From Propionibacteriaceae bacterium (lineage in GTDB: Bacteria > Actinomycetota > Actinomycetes > Propionibacteriales > Propionibacteriaceae), in the NCBI GenBank assembly GCA_025923975.1, contig JAICEV010000086.1, positions 1 through 10,789 of the forward strand: 10,789 nt of DNA, given 5' to 3'. This document shows positions 1 through 6,659 of this stretch, in pieces (the stretch's first letter is position 1; every line of letters starts with the position of its first letter). The position numbers and the translations under genes are program-made. The notes below the pieces were generated by a model, which had not been told where the DNA came from, made no database searches, and worked only from the letters and a program-made list of their open reading frames with translations.

Positions 1-357
1 ATACCGGTCGGCATGATCGACACCCAGTTGGTGCCGTCTCGGTTCTTCAAGATCCCAACGATGCGACGTCCTAAGATCCGGATCGGCAAGCCGATGGACT
101 TCAGCGCCTACGCCAAAGCCGGTAACGACCGCGATGTGTTGCGGTGGATCACTGACGAGATCATGAACGCGGTCATGGAAATGTCCGGTCAGGATTATGT
201 AGATATGTATGGCGCCTCGGCCAAGGCCGATCTGGCTGCAGGCAAAGCTCTCCCGGCCAGCGCCGGTCAGCGTCCCGGAGTGGGGCGTGCTACGCCGCCC
301 GTCCCGACGCGTGCACCCAAGCCGGAGATCCCGCCGGTTTCGGATGTGAAGGCGTGA
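1..357 (+). CDS. PlsC-type 1-acylglycerol-3-phosphate acyltransferase, C-terminal part (5' end outside window)
   Basis: This is the 3' end of a lysophospholipid acyltransferase gene whose start lies left of the window; the reading frame is open from base 1. The visible part begins IPVGMIDT and covers the last ~118 residues. The catalytic NHxxxxD and EGTR motifs must therefore lie upstream. The family assignment rests on strong similarity to the C-terminus of the next gene: both share a GxPxDFSxY segment, then ITDEIM, ME-SGQ-YVDMY and an Ala/Lys-rich tail. The family moves an acyl group to lysophosphatidic acid in phospholipid synthesis at the membrane. This copy ends in a longer Pro/Ala-rich, probably disordered tail (about residues 78-114 counted from the Met at base 13). 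The internal Met at 13 is not a credible start. Its TGA overlaps the next gene's GTG start (GTGA), so the two are translationally coupled tandem paralogues. Natural substrate unknown. Confidence 0.85.
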   Translation: MPVGMIDTQLVPSRFFKIPTMRRPKIRIGKPMDFSAYAKAGNDRDVLRWITDEIMNAVMEMSGQDYVDMYGASAKADLAAGKALPASAGQRPGVGRATPPVPTRAPKPEIPPVSDVKA

Positions 358-1250
358 ACGAGGAGCGAGAAGACTCGCCAACAGCTCGGAGCGAAACGAC
401 CTCAGAGACCAGCGCCGAGATGGCCCGTCACCACAGGGACCGCCAGCAACCTCCGGTGAGCGATGACCTGGTCTCAGTTGACCGCCACGGAAATGTCACC
501 GTGGAATCCGGTTCGGGTGCTGGCCGAGGCATCTACTGGGCGCTGAAGAATGTGCTGCTCGGCCCGGCAATCATCAGAATCTTCCGGCCGATCCAGGAGG
601 GCACCGAAAACGTCCCCGACAAAGGCCCAGCGATCATTGCTAGCAACCATCTCTCATTCGCGGACTGGTTGTTCATGCCGTTGGCGTTGGATCGCCGGAT
701 CACGTTTGTCGCGAAGTCGGACTATTTCACTCGCGCCGGCATCAAGGGCTGGGCACAGAAACGGTTCTTCGCCGGCACTGGCCAAGTGCCGATCGATCGG
801 ACTGGTGGACGGGCGAGTGAGAGCGCTCTGCGGGCCGGGCTGAAGGTGCTGCAGCGCGGTGAGTTGTTTGGTATCTATCCCGAGGGAACGCGCAGCCACG
901 ACGGGCGGCTCTACAAAGGGCGGACTGGGGTCGCTCGCTTGGCCTTGCTTTCCGGAGCGCCGGTTATTCCCTCGGCGATTATCGGCACCGACATCATCGC
1001 CCCGCCTGGAAGGATCCTTACCAAGATCGTCAGTCCTACGGTGAAGTTCGGGCCGCCGTTGGATTTCTCACGCTACGAGGGCATGAGCGAGGACCGGTTC
1101 ATTCTGCGCTCGATCACCGACGAGATCATGTACGCGATCATGGAGCTGTCCGGCCAGGAGTACGTGGACATGTACGCGCCAGCGGCGAAGGAGGCTGCGG
1201 CGCGGGAAGCCAAAGCGCACGAGGTCGACGAAGTCTCCCCTCAGGCATAG
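354..1250 (+). CDS. PlsC-type 1-acyl-sn-glycerol-3-phosphate acyltransferase, complete
   Basis: A complete 298-residue acyltransferase of the PlsC/LPLAT family, expected to acylate lysophosphatidate (or a related lipid) at the inner face of the membrane. The catalytic block NHLSFAD is at residues 98-104 (His99, Asp104), the GTGQVPIDR block at 141-149, the acyl-acceptor motif EGTRS at 177-181, and a VIPSAIIGTD strand near 204-213. The core starts around residue 57 (GRGIYW). The first ~55 residues are hydrophilic, Glu/Arg/Ser-rich and longer than in most members. A GTG at 354 is chosen because it overlaps the previous stop as GTGA; an ATG at 420 (Met23) is the alternative. No good Shine-Dalgarno sequence is seen, which fits translational coupling. 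The C-terminus closely matches the upstream partial gene, so this is a tandem duplication. The next gene starts 4 bases after its TAG, so all three are probably co-transcribed. The exact lipid substrate cannot be read from the sequence. Confidence 0.9.
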   Translation: MNEEREDSPTARSETTSETSAEMARHHRDRQQPPVSDDLVSVDRHGNVTVESGSGAGRGIYWALKNVLLGPAIIRIFRPIQEGTENVPDKGPAIIASNHLSFADWLFMPLALDRRITFVAKSDYFTRAGIKGWAQKRFFAGTGQVPIDRTGGRASESALRAGLKVLQRGELFGIYPEGTRSHDGRLYKGRTGVARLALLSGAPVIPSAIIGTDIIAPPGRILTKIVSPTVKFGPPLDFSRYEGMSEDRFILRSITDEIMYAIMELSGQEYVDMYAPAAKEAAAREAKAHEVDEVSPQA

Positions 1251-1254
1251 CAAC

Positions 1255-3669
1255 ATGTCCGCGACCTCGACGTATCCAGGCTCACTGCACCGCTGGAATG
1301 TGGCCTCAGGCGTTCTGCTTGCCTTGTACGTGCTGAACCTGGCCGTCTTCGCGGTCTCGGTCTTCAACGAGCGCATCGTGCGCGCCATTGGCCTCAGCGC
1401 GTACACCGACGAGAGGGCTTGGTGGCCGATCCTGGTCCAGGTCGCCCTCGGCGCTGCCGCATTTATGACCTACTACTGGCCGCGGCGCCGGGACGCCCGC
1501 AACTTCTCGGTGCTCGTCACCGGCGTACTTGCGGCAACCACCATTCCTATGGGTCTGGTGGCCTACTGGAACTGTCCGTCTACAGCGAATGAAAGCACCT
1601 TCTGGACTCCGCTGACCTTTGCGATCAATCTCATCTTCGGCGGCGTTCAGGGATGCTATGTCGGCCCGGATGCCCAGCCGTTACCGCTGGCGTTGCAACT
1701 GCCGCGGCTGACCGGTCCGCTGCTGCTGGTCATTGCAGCGTTCGGCATCATGGCCTCAATCTTTCGGTCGCAAACCGACCGGCTTCTGGTGCGGTTCAGC
1801 GGTTCGCTGGTGGTTCTGGTTGGGCTGGCCGACGACGCCATGCCGTTGATCCGCAGGTTGATCACCCAACGCCAGGCAGACACAACCCTTGCCGTTCTTG
1901 TTGCCGATCCCGGCAACCGGCTGATCAAGAGCGCACGCAGCCTGGGCGCCCGAGTCGTCGTCTGCGATATAGCCAATCGTGGGGCGCTGCGCTCACTGCT
2001 CACGGCGCGAGGAAGATTCAAGGTGCGCTCCTTTTACGCCGTCGCAGTCGATGTTGCCGAGAACCTGCGCTGGGCAGCGCAATTGCGCGCGGTGGCGGAT
2101 GCCAGCAAGCGGTCGCCGGCCGACAGCCCACCGCGGATGGTTGTCCGCATCGACGATCCATGGCAGGCCGAATACTGGCGCCGCACCAACGCGTACCGGA
2201 CATCGGGTTCGGGATCTTCAGTCCGCTGGATTAGCGATGCGCTGAGCGTCTATGAGGTGACGGCGGAGCTGATCTTGGACCGGATCCTCGACCCGCGTCT
2301 GGAGCCTTTCTTTGACAGGTTGGTGATCATCGGCAACTCACCACTGGCCCTGGCGGCGTGTACAGAGCTCGCGCAGCGGGAGCGGGAGGGCGACGCGCTG
2401 TCCGCTCCGCCGCGCCCCGGTCTAGCAGATTTGATCTTGTATGGTCCCGAGGCCGACACGCTGCGCCGGCAGCACCGGCTACGGCAGGAACGGTTTGGGA
2501 ACAGCGGCGATATCGGTCTGATCTCGGTCATCGAATCCGAGCCGACTTCGGCGAACCTGCGGGCGGCGCTGCAAGATGATCAACATCCGGTGCTGATCCT
2601 GGCGGACGATCCAACTGGGAGCGAGACGCGTCTGGCCACCTATCTTGCTGCGCTCAACCCGACCTGGACGATCTTTGATTGGAGCCCGAACACCCGCGGA
2701 GTTGCGGATCAGCCGATCATGGAGCTGCTCTATCCGTTCGGCCTGACCATGGATGCACCAAGCTCGCTTCCCGTCGACAGCTGGGAGCGTGCGGCGCGAG
2801 TCGTTCACGAGCAATATCGGCTGATCGCCCAGCAGCACCAGCAGCTAGACGCTGGCAAGCCGTCTCATCAGCCCTGGGATCAGCTCGAGCCCTTCCTCAG
2901 AGAGACCAATATCCGACAAGTGACGACGGCGTTGGCAGCCGCCGAATCTCTTGGCCGGTCCTGGGGACCGGTGGTAAGCGGTGTGACCTCTGACGGTCTG
3001 GTGGCCTCGGCCGAGGTATCGGCCTCCGAGCTGGACACGATGGCACGGATCGAGCACGAGTCCTGGATGAGGCACCTGCACAACAATGGCTGGCGCTACG
3101 GGGCACAGCGCGATGATCGCCATCGCATTCACCCGTCGCTCCGTGCCTGGGACGATCTGACGGCGGTCGACCAGGAGAAGACGCGTGAGGGCGTCGCCAA
3201 TGCGCTGAGAGTCCTGAACCAGCTCGGCTACCGTTCGACGGTACTGCGACCGGAGAGCGAGCGCGTGGACAAACAAAACGGGAGCGAGTGGGCCGAGGTG
3301 ACCCGGCACGGTGAGGTCACTGCCGTACGCTCCACTACGTCATGGACCTGGACCAGCGAGTCTGGCGCCACTATGCAGGGTGCTGCGGGCGACTGGCGGG
3401 TCAGCAACGATTCAGGTCGATCATGGTCGGTGGCCCCCGAGATCTTCGCCAGCACCTACGAGCATGTCGCAGGTAACCGCTGGCGGCGGACCGGCCGCGC
3501 CTGGGCCCGTCGAGCGGTTCCGGGTGAGGTGATCAAATCGCTCGAGGGCCGGCAGACCGCGGCTGAGGGCGACTGGGTGATCCGCGGATCACAGGGCGAG
3601 GAGTGGGTGGCAACGTCGGAGCACTTCGCCGCGAGCTACGAAATCAGCGAACCCAGTAATCGTCTGTGA
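1255..3669 (+). CDS. Membrane protein with double TrkA-like Rossmann regions, RyR domain and tandem C-terminal repeats
   Basis: An 804-residue protein with no established function. About five hydrophobic segments occur near residues 17-37, 57-75, 84-104, 119-133 and 153-171. The first Rossmann-like region (about 183-300) starts LVVLVGLADDAM and has lost the usual GxGxxG glycines. The second (about 353-480) starts LVIIGNSPLAL. Residues 591-660 form a ryanodine-receptor (RyR) domain: IEHESWM, GWRYG, RDDRHRIHP, then W-DDL and a Glu/Lys-rich helix. Two ~55-60 residue repeats follow (679-738 and 743-797). The N-terminal half resembles bacterial channel-like proteins with cytoplasmic RCK/TrkA-N domains, so an ion channel or transporter gated by a nucleotide is the best inference; no clear selectivity filter is visible. 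ATG at 1255 lies 4 bases after the acyltransferase stop, with a weak CAGG upstream. RyR domains are best known from animal calcium-release channels, and their bacterial role is unclear. Domain calls are by eye. Confidence 0.8.
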   Translation: MSATSTYPGSLHRWNVASGVLLALYVLNLAVFAVSVFNERIVRAIGLSAYTDERAWWPILVQVALGAAAFMTYYWPRRRDARNFSVLVTGVLAATTIPMGLVAYWNCPSTANESTFWTPLTFAINLIFGGVQGCYVGPDAQPLPLALQLPRLTGPLLLVIAAFGIMASIFRSQTDRLLVRFSGSLVVLVGLADDAMPLIRRLITQRQADTTLAVLVADPGNRLIKSARSLGARVVVCDIANRGALRSLLTARGRFKVRSFYAVAVDVAENLRWAAQLRAVADASKRSPADSPPRMVVRIDDPWQAEYWRRTNAYRTSGSGSSVRWISDALSVYEVTAELILDRILDPRLEPFFDRLVIIGNSPLALAACTELAQREREGDALSAPPRPGLADLILYGPEADTLRRQHRLRQERFGNSGDIGLISVIESEPTSANLRAALQDDQHPVLILADDPTGSETRLATYLAALNPTWTIFDWSPNTRGVADQPIMELLYPFGLTMDAPSSLPVDSWERAARVVHEQYRLIAQQHQQLDAGKPSHQPWDQLEPFLRETNIRQVTTALAAAESLGRSWGPVVSGVTSDGLVASAEVSASELDTMARIEHESWMRHLHNNGWRYGAQRDDRHRIHPSLRAWDDLTAVDQEKTREGVANALRVLNQLGYRSTVLRPESERVDKQNGSEWAEVTRHGEVTAVRSTTSWTWTSESGATMQGAAGDWRVSNDSGRSWSVAPEIFASTYEHVAGNRWRRTGRAWARRAVPGEVIKSLEGRQTAAEGDWVIRGSQGEEWVATSEHFAASYEISEPSNRL
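3289..3645 (+). repeat. Two tandem ~55-60-residue protein repeats at the C-terminus of the RyR protein
   Basis: Within the 804-residue protein, residues 679-738 and 743-797 are diverged copies of one unit. Both begin at a Trp followed by basic residues. Both then contain Ala-(Ala/Glu)-Gly-Asp-Trp, a Gly six or seven residues later, a Trp after that, a Phe and finally (Ser/Thr)-Tyr-Glu. The core of the first reads AAGDWRVSNDSGRSW and of the second AEGDWVIRGSQGEEW. They look like small beta-rich modules. The function is unknown; ligand or protein binding is only inference. Confidence 0.65.
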
Positions 3670-3718
3670 ACGCTTGGGGCGTATCCGACTGTCCCGGTAT
3701 GGGTGGCACCGTACGGGT

Positions 3719-4216
3719 ATGCCGGTAGGCGTGAATGCAACCGTCGGTCCCAACGTCCTTGGTCCCGGACTGCTCCTTGGCGTCGGTCTTGGCGCATTTG
3801 TGGACGGAATCGTCCTGCACCAACTGCTGCGTTGGCACCACCTGTTGTCCTCCCGTCCGGACGTCAGTTTGACTGCCAATCTGATCGCGGATGGAGTGTT
3901 TCACGCCGGAGCGTGGCTTGCCGTTCTGGTGGGTGTGCTCTGGTTGTGGCGTAGCAGCCGTCGATCTGATGTGAACGGCCAATGGACAGCGTTGATTGCC
4001 GCGATGGTCGCCGGCTGGGGTTTGTTCAACGTCGTGGAAGGTCTGCTCAATCACTACATCCTGAACCTGCATCACGTACGGCCGGGGCCGAATCAGGCGA
4101 TATACGACATCGCGTTCCTCATCTTCAGCGTGCTGCTGGCGATCGGCGGATGGGTCTGGTATCAGCGCACTATCCGCTTCGCAGGGCGCGCTGGCTCGGA
4201 GGAGATGGCAAGGTAG
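3719..4216 (+). CDS. DUF2243 family four-helix membrane protein
   Basis: A 165-residue protein with four hydrophobic segments near residues 16-36, 58-77, 89-108 and 130-148. It matches the DUF2243 family pattern as I know it: G-GAFVDGIVLHQLLRWHH near the first helix, N-DGVFHAG at the second, GWGLFNVVEGLLNH in the third, and LHHVRPGP before the fourth. The conserved His and acidic residues (His34, His40, His41, Asp58, His62, Glu107, His112, His118, His119) cluster near helix ends and could bind a metal or haem, but no function is established. I recall family members being found beside CtaG-like cytochrome oxidase assembly genes; none is present here. The ATG at 3719 is preferred over an in-frame TTG at 3674 because it leaves a normal short N-terminus before helix 1; a GTG at 3731 is also possible. 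No clear Shine-Dalgarno site. It starts 49 bases after the RyR gene and may share its transcript. Confidence 0.82.
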   Translation: MPVGVNATVGPNVLGPGLLLGVGLGAFVDGIVLHQLLRWHHLLSSRPDVSLTANLIADGVFHAGAWLAVLVGVLWLWRSSRRSDVNGQWTALIAAMVAGWGLFNVVEGLLNHYILNLHHVRPGPNQAIYDIAFLIFSVLLAIGGWVWYQRTIRFAGRAGSEEMAR

Positions 4217-4228
4217 CCGGCTGCACTG

Positions 4229-4371
4229 CGGCTCGGTAAGTCGGCGCGACCAAAGTCCCTTGCCGAGATAGGCCCGCTGACCACGATGCAGGAAATCCAT
4301 TGGGATTCGTGAGCACCGTAAACGACCCCAGCGCAGGATGTCGTCGCGGTGCCGATAAATGTGATGGCGTC
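4229..4371 (-). pseudogene. Frameshifted, truncated relic of a metallo-beta-lactamase-fold hydrolase gene
   Basis: The gap between the convergent DUF2243 and hydrolase genes is not empty. On the minus strand, frame one at 4371-4339 reads DAITFIGTATT. A second frame from 4339 reads ILRWG, a third at 4322-4299 reads FTVLTNPN, and the second frame resumes at 4297-4229 as DFLHRGQRAYLGKGLWSRRL then TEP. Joined, these give the typical N-terminal strand-turn-strand of UlaG-like metallo-beta-lactamase-fold proteins (IGTATT-LR-GGFT-LTDPNFLHRG). About 50 residues survive, broken by at least three indels. The metal-binding HxHxDH motif and everything after it are missing; the DUF2243 gene end (4216) lies where it would continue. 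It starts just beyond the hydrolase stop, so it may once have been the next gene of that operon. The assignment is from memory of the family. Confidence 0.6.
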
Positions 4372-4388
4372 CCTCAGGTTCCCGCTGA

Positions 4389-5084
4389 CTAGAGGTCGCG
4401 GATGAGTCGGGCGACCAGCGCTTCGGGCTGGCTGAGGGCAAGAAGGTGGCCGCCGGGGATTGGTTCGGCCTCAAGGCCCAGCCGCTGCTTGGCTAAGCGG
4501 CGCTGGAAGTCGTAGGGGAAGAACCGATCGCCACGCCCCGCGAGGACGGTGGTGGGGACGTCCGGCCAGCGACTCAACGCAAAGCCAGTTTCAAAAAGTG
4601 AGTCCACCGGCTCCGAGTCATCACCCGACGACGTCAGCCGCGCGAGGACATCAGGCGACAAATCATGGAGGAAATGTGTCTGGGCATCGAAGCCAGCATC
4701 AGGGTCGCGCCCCTCACGCATATCGTTGCTCCGCATGGCTTCGGCCTGGCCCGTGTTCGCCCACCACTCGCCGGCGGTCTCTCCGGGGGCTGGGATCATC
4801 GCATTCACCAGCACGAGTTCTGCCACCGGCAGCCGATCGCAGGTCAGCGGTGCGCTGAAGGCGCCCATCGACTGAGCAACAAGAGTGATTTCGGTTGCCG
4901 CCTGAGCCGCATCCACAATGGCGTCCGCCTGGTCGGCAAGGGTTGCCCCGGGCCAGTTGGGCAATGACACGGCAATGCTTTGATAACCGGCCTTGTCGAT
5001 GAGCGGCTCAACCAGCTGCCAATAGCTGGCAGTGCTACCAGCGCCGGGAACCAGAACGAAGCTGCGTTGTCCCATGTGTGCCAT
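4389..5084 (-). CDS. Alpha/beta hydrolase
   Basis: A 231-residue, probably cytosolic alpha/beta-hydrolase-fold protein of the small esterase-like (AB_hydrolase_6-like) type. The N-terminal strand and oxyanion turn read FVLVPGAG (residues 9-16). The nucleophile elbow is VAQSMGAF with Ser72, where Ala70 replaces the usual first Gly of GxSxG. The acid is Asp186 in LAGRGDRFFP and the His is His213 in PGGHLLALSQP, so the triad looks complete. The lid region (about 100-165) is acidic and contains EWWAN. The ATG at 5084 is chosen; an in-frame TTG at 5129 would add 15 residues and run into the promoter region of the divergent DAHP synthase gene, and an ATG at 5075 is an alternative. A weak GGACGG lies about 10 bases upstream. 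Substrate unknown. It is divergent from DAHP synthase and convergent with DUF2243, with a metallo-beta-lactamase relic immediately downstream. Confidence 0.85.
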   Translation of the reverse strand: MAHMGQRSFVLVPGAGSTASYWQLVEPLIDKAGYQSIAVSLPNWPGATLADQADAIVDAAQAATEITLVAQSMGAFSAPLTCDRLPVAELVLVNAMIPAPGETAGEWWANTGQAEAMRSNDMREGRDPDAGFDAQTHFLHDLSPDVLARLTSSGDDSEPVDSLFETGFALSRWPDVPTTVLAGRGDRFFPYDFQRRLAKQRLGLEAEPIPGGHLLALSQPEALVARLIRDL

Positions 5085-5140
5085 TGTCTGGTGACCGTCC
5101 AGCGGCCGATAACTCGGCTGCTCGCGCAAAGGCGACCGTC

Positions 5141-5146
5141 TACAGT
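5141..5146 (+). promoter_or_regulatory. Predicted -10 box (TACAGT) for a leaderless DAHP synthase mRNA
   Basis: TACAGT fits the actinobacterial -10 consensus TAnnnT and ends 6 bases before the GTG at 5153. A transcript starting at this distance would begin at or next to the start codon, and no Shine-Dalgarno sequence precedes it. No convincing -35 box is visible. This supports 5153 as the start. Confidence 0.45.
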
Positions 5147-5152
5147 GTCAGC

Positions 5153-6547
5153 GTGTCACTGACCAGTCAGGTCCCTACGCTGAAAGCCCTGCAAGCGCTG
5201 AATCCGCTGCAGCAGCCGGGCTATTCATCACCCCACGAGGTCGCCGAGGTGGTCGGCAGGCTCCGCAAGCTTCCCCCGCTGGTGTTTGCCGCCGAGTGTG
5301 ACAAGCTGCGCACCAAGATGGCCAGCGTGGCGGCCGGTGAGGCATTCATGCTGCAGGGCGGTGACTGTGCCGAGACCTTCGCCGAGGTGACGGCCGCGAA
5401 CATCCAGGGCAAGCTTCGGACTTTGCTGTCGATGGCGGTGGTGCTGACTTACGCGGCACAGGTGCCGATCGTTAAGGTCGGCCGGATGGCGGGCCAGTTC
5501 GCCAAGCCGCGGAGCTCGGCCACAGAAACCCGCGAGGGCGTCACGTTGCCGGCATATCGGGGCGATGCAGTGAATGGCTTCGAATTCACGGCCGAAGCCC
5601 GCGAGCCCGATCCACAGCGGCTGCTGGAGGTTTACCACGCTTCGTCAGCGACTCTGAATCTCACCAGGGCCTTCGTCACCGGGGGATTCGCCCATCTCCG
5701 CAGCGTGCACAGCTGGAACGCTGACTTCGTCAAGAACTCCGCCGCCGGTGTGCAGTATCAGAACCTCGCGAACGAGATCGATCGGGCGCTCGCCTTCATG
5801 GTGGCCTGCGGGATTGATGACGACGTCTTCCGAACCGTCGACTTCTACTCCAGCCACGAGGCGCTGATCTTGGAGTACGAGCATGCGCTAACCCGGATCG
5901 ATTCCCGGACCGGGCAACCGTATGGGACCTCGGGGCATTTTCTGTGGATCGGCGAACGCACCCGGCAGCTGCATGGTGCGCATATTGAGCTGATGCGGCA
6001 CGTCCGCAACCCACTCGGGGTGAAGTTGGGTCCGGCGACGACGGCTGACAACGCGCTGGAGCTGGCCGATCGCCTCGATCCTGATCATGAACCGGGACGG
6101 ATCACCTTCATCACCAGAATGGGCGCAGCGAAGGTACGGGATGTGCTGCCGGATGTCGTGGCCAAGGTGACCGCCAGCGGCCGTCAGGTGGCTTGGGTCT
6201 GCGACCCGATGCATGGCAACACCTTCGAGGCCCGTAATGGCTACAAGACCCGGGCATTCGCCGACGTCATGGCCGAGCTCAACGGCTTCTTTGATGTGCA
6301 TGAGGAGCTTGGCACCTGGCCGGGTGGGGTTCATGTTGAACTCACCGGCGACGACGTGACTGAGTGCGTCGGCGGAGGCGACGACCTGGTTGAGGCGGAT
6401 CTGGTGAGTCGCTACCAAACACTGTGTGACCCGCGACTGAACCGCAATCAGTCACTGGAACTAGCTTTCTTGGTTGCAGAGCGCCTGACTAGGGGCGGCA
6501 TTAAGAGAATCAACCCAGTTCAGGCCTACGTGCCGCTTACCTTTTGA
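5153..6547 (+). CDS. aroG: Class II 3-deoxy-7-phosphoheptulonate (DAHP) synthase
   Basis: A 464-residue type II DAHP synthase, which condenses phosphoenolpyruvate and erythrose 4-phosphate as the first step of the shikimate pathway to aromatic amino acids. Numbered from the GTG at 5153, the metal ligands are Cys72 (GGDCAETF), His354 (CDPMHGNT), Glu396 (HVELTGDD) and Asp426 (LCDPRLNRNQ). These are each exactly 15 less than the M. tuberculosis enzyme's Cys87, His369, Glu411 and Asp441. Arg111, Lys291 and Arg322 fall in the same register as its phosphoenolpyruvate-binding residues. Other hallmarks are KPRSSATETREG, DFYSSHEAL and SGHFLWIGERTRQLHGAHIE. Length is normal for the class. The frame is open further upstream to an ATG at 5078, but that start would lie inside the divergent hydrolase gene; the GTG directly after a -10 box is preferred. 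No other shikimate gene lies nearby. Some genomes call this gene aroF or aroH. Feedback control by aromatic amino acids is expected from the family, not visible here. Confidence 0.96.
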   Translation: MSLTSQVPTLKALQALNPLQQPGYSSPHEVAEVVGRLRKLPPLVFAAECDKLRTKMASVAAGEAFMLQGGDCAETFAEVTAANIQGKLRTLLSMAVVLTYAAQVPIVKVGRMAGQFAKPRSSATETREGVTLPAYRGDAVNGFEFTAEAREPDPQRLLEVYHASSATLNLTRAFVTGGFAHLRSVHSWNADFVKNSAAGVQYQNLANEIDRALAFMVACGIDDDVFRTVDFYSSHEALILEYEHALTRIDSRTGQPYGTSGHFLWIGERTRQLHGAHIELMRHVRNPLGVKLGPATTADNALELADRLDPDHEPGRITFITRMGAAKVRDVLPDVVAKVTASGRQVAWVCDPMHGNTFEARNGYKTRAFADVMAELNGFFDVHEELGTWPGGVHVELTGDDVTECVGGGDDLVEADLVSRYQTLCDPRLNRNQSLELAFLVAERLTRGGIKRINPVQAYVPLTF

Positions 6548-6552
6548 GATCT

Positions 6553-6574
6553 GCTCGCGCAGGCCGCGCCGAGC
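6553..6574 (+). terminator. GC-rich hairpin just after DAHP synthase stop, possible terminator without U-tract
   Basis: GCTCGCGC (6553-6560) and GCGCCGAGC (6566-6574) can pair as an 8-bp stem with one bulged C and a five-base loop, beginning 6 bases after the stop codon. No run of T follows. U-less hairpins of this sort are often proposed as terminators in actinobacteria. It could instead only stabilise the mRNA 3' end. Confidence 0.45.
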
Positions 6575-6578
6575 ATGC

Positions 6579-6599
6579 GCCCTGAGCTTGTCGAAGGGC
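6579..6599. repeat. Copy of a short dispersed intergenic repeat (GCCCTGAGCTTGTCGAAGGGC type)
   Basis: The 21-base element has GCCCT and AGGGC ends and the inner CTT-GTCG-AAG turn typical of a short imperfect palindrome. I recognise this motif as one scattered in high copy through intergenic regions of many actinobacterial and proteobacterial genomes, where its translation appears as the tell-tale PFDKLRA. Only one copy lies in this window. It sits 32 bases past the DAHP synthase stop, next to the terminator-like hairpin. Confidence 0.6.
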
Positions 6600-6659
6600 A
6601 CAGGCTGGTGAGGGAGCCCGGCGAGCGAACACATCGCGCATGTCGTCAGACTCTTGTCC

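Noticed and set aside
2845..3309. 154-codon minus-strand open frame inside the RyR protein gene
   Set aside because: Antisense shadow of a well supported gene in high-GC DNA; no recognisable domain.
3674..3718. TTG-initiated extension of the DUF2243 protein
   Set aside because: It adds 15 basic residues not expected in the family, and no ribosome site supports it.
3644..4474. 276-codon minus-strand open frame across the DUF2243 gene and the convergent gap
   Set aside because: It runs antisense to a clear membrane-protein gene and overlaps the hydrolase end. Only its 4229-4339 part has protein-like sequence, explained by the MBL relic.
5078..5152. Upstream extension of DAHP synthase to the ATG at 5078
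   Set aside because: It would overlap the divergent hydrolase start and the -10 box; metal-ligand spacing already fits the family without it.
5888..6418. 176-codon minus-strand open frame inside DAHP synthase
   Set aside because: Antisense shadow of an enzyme whose metal ligands are all in register.
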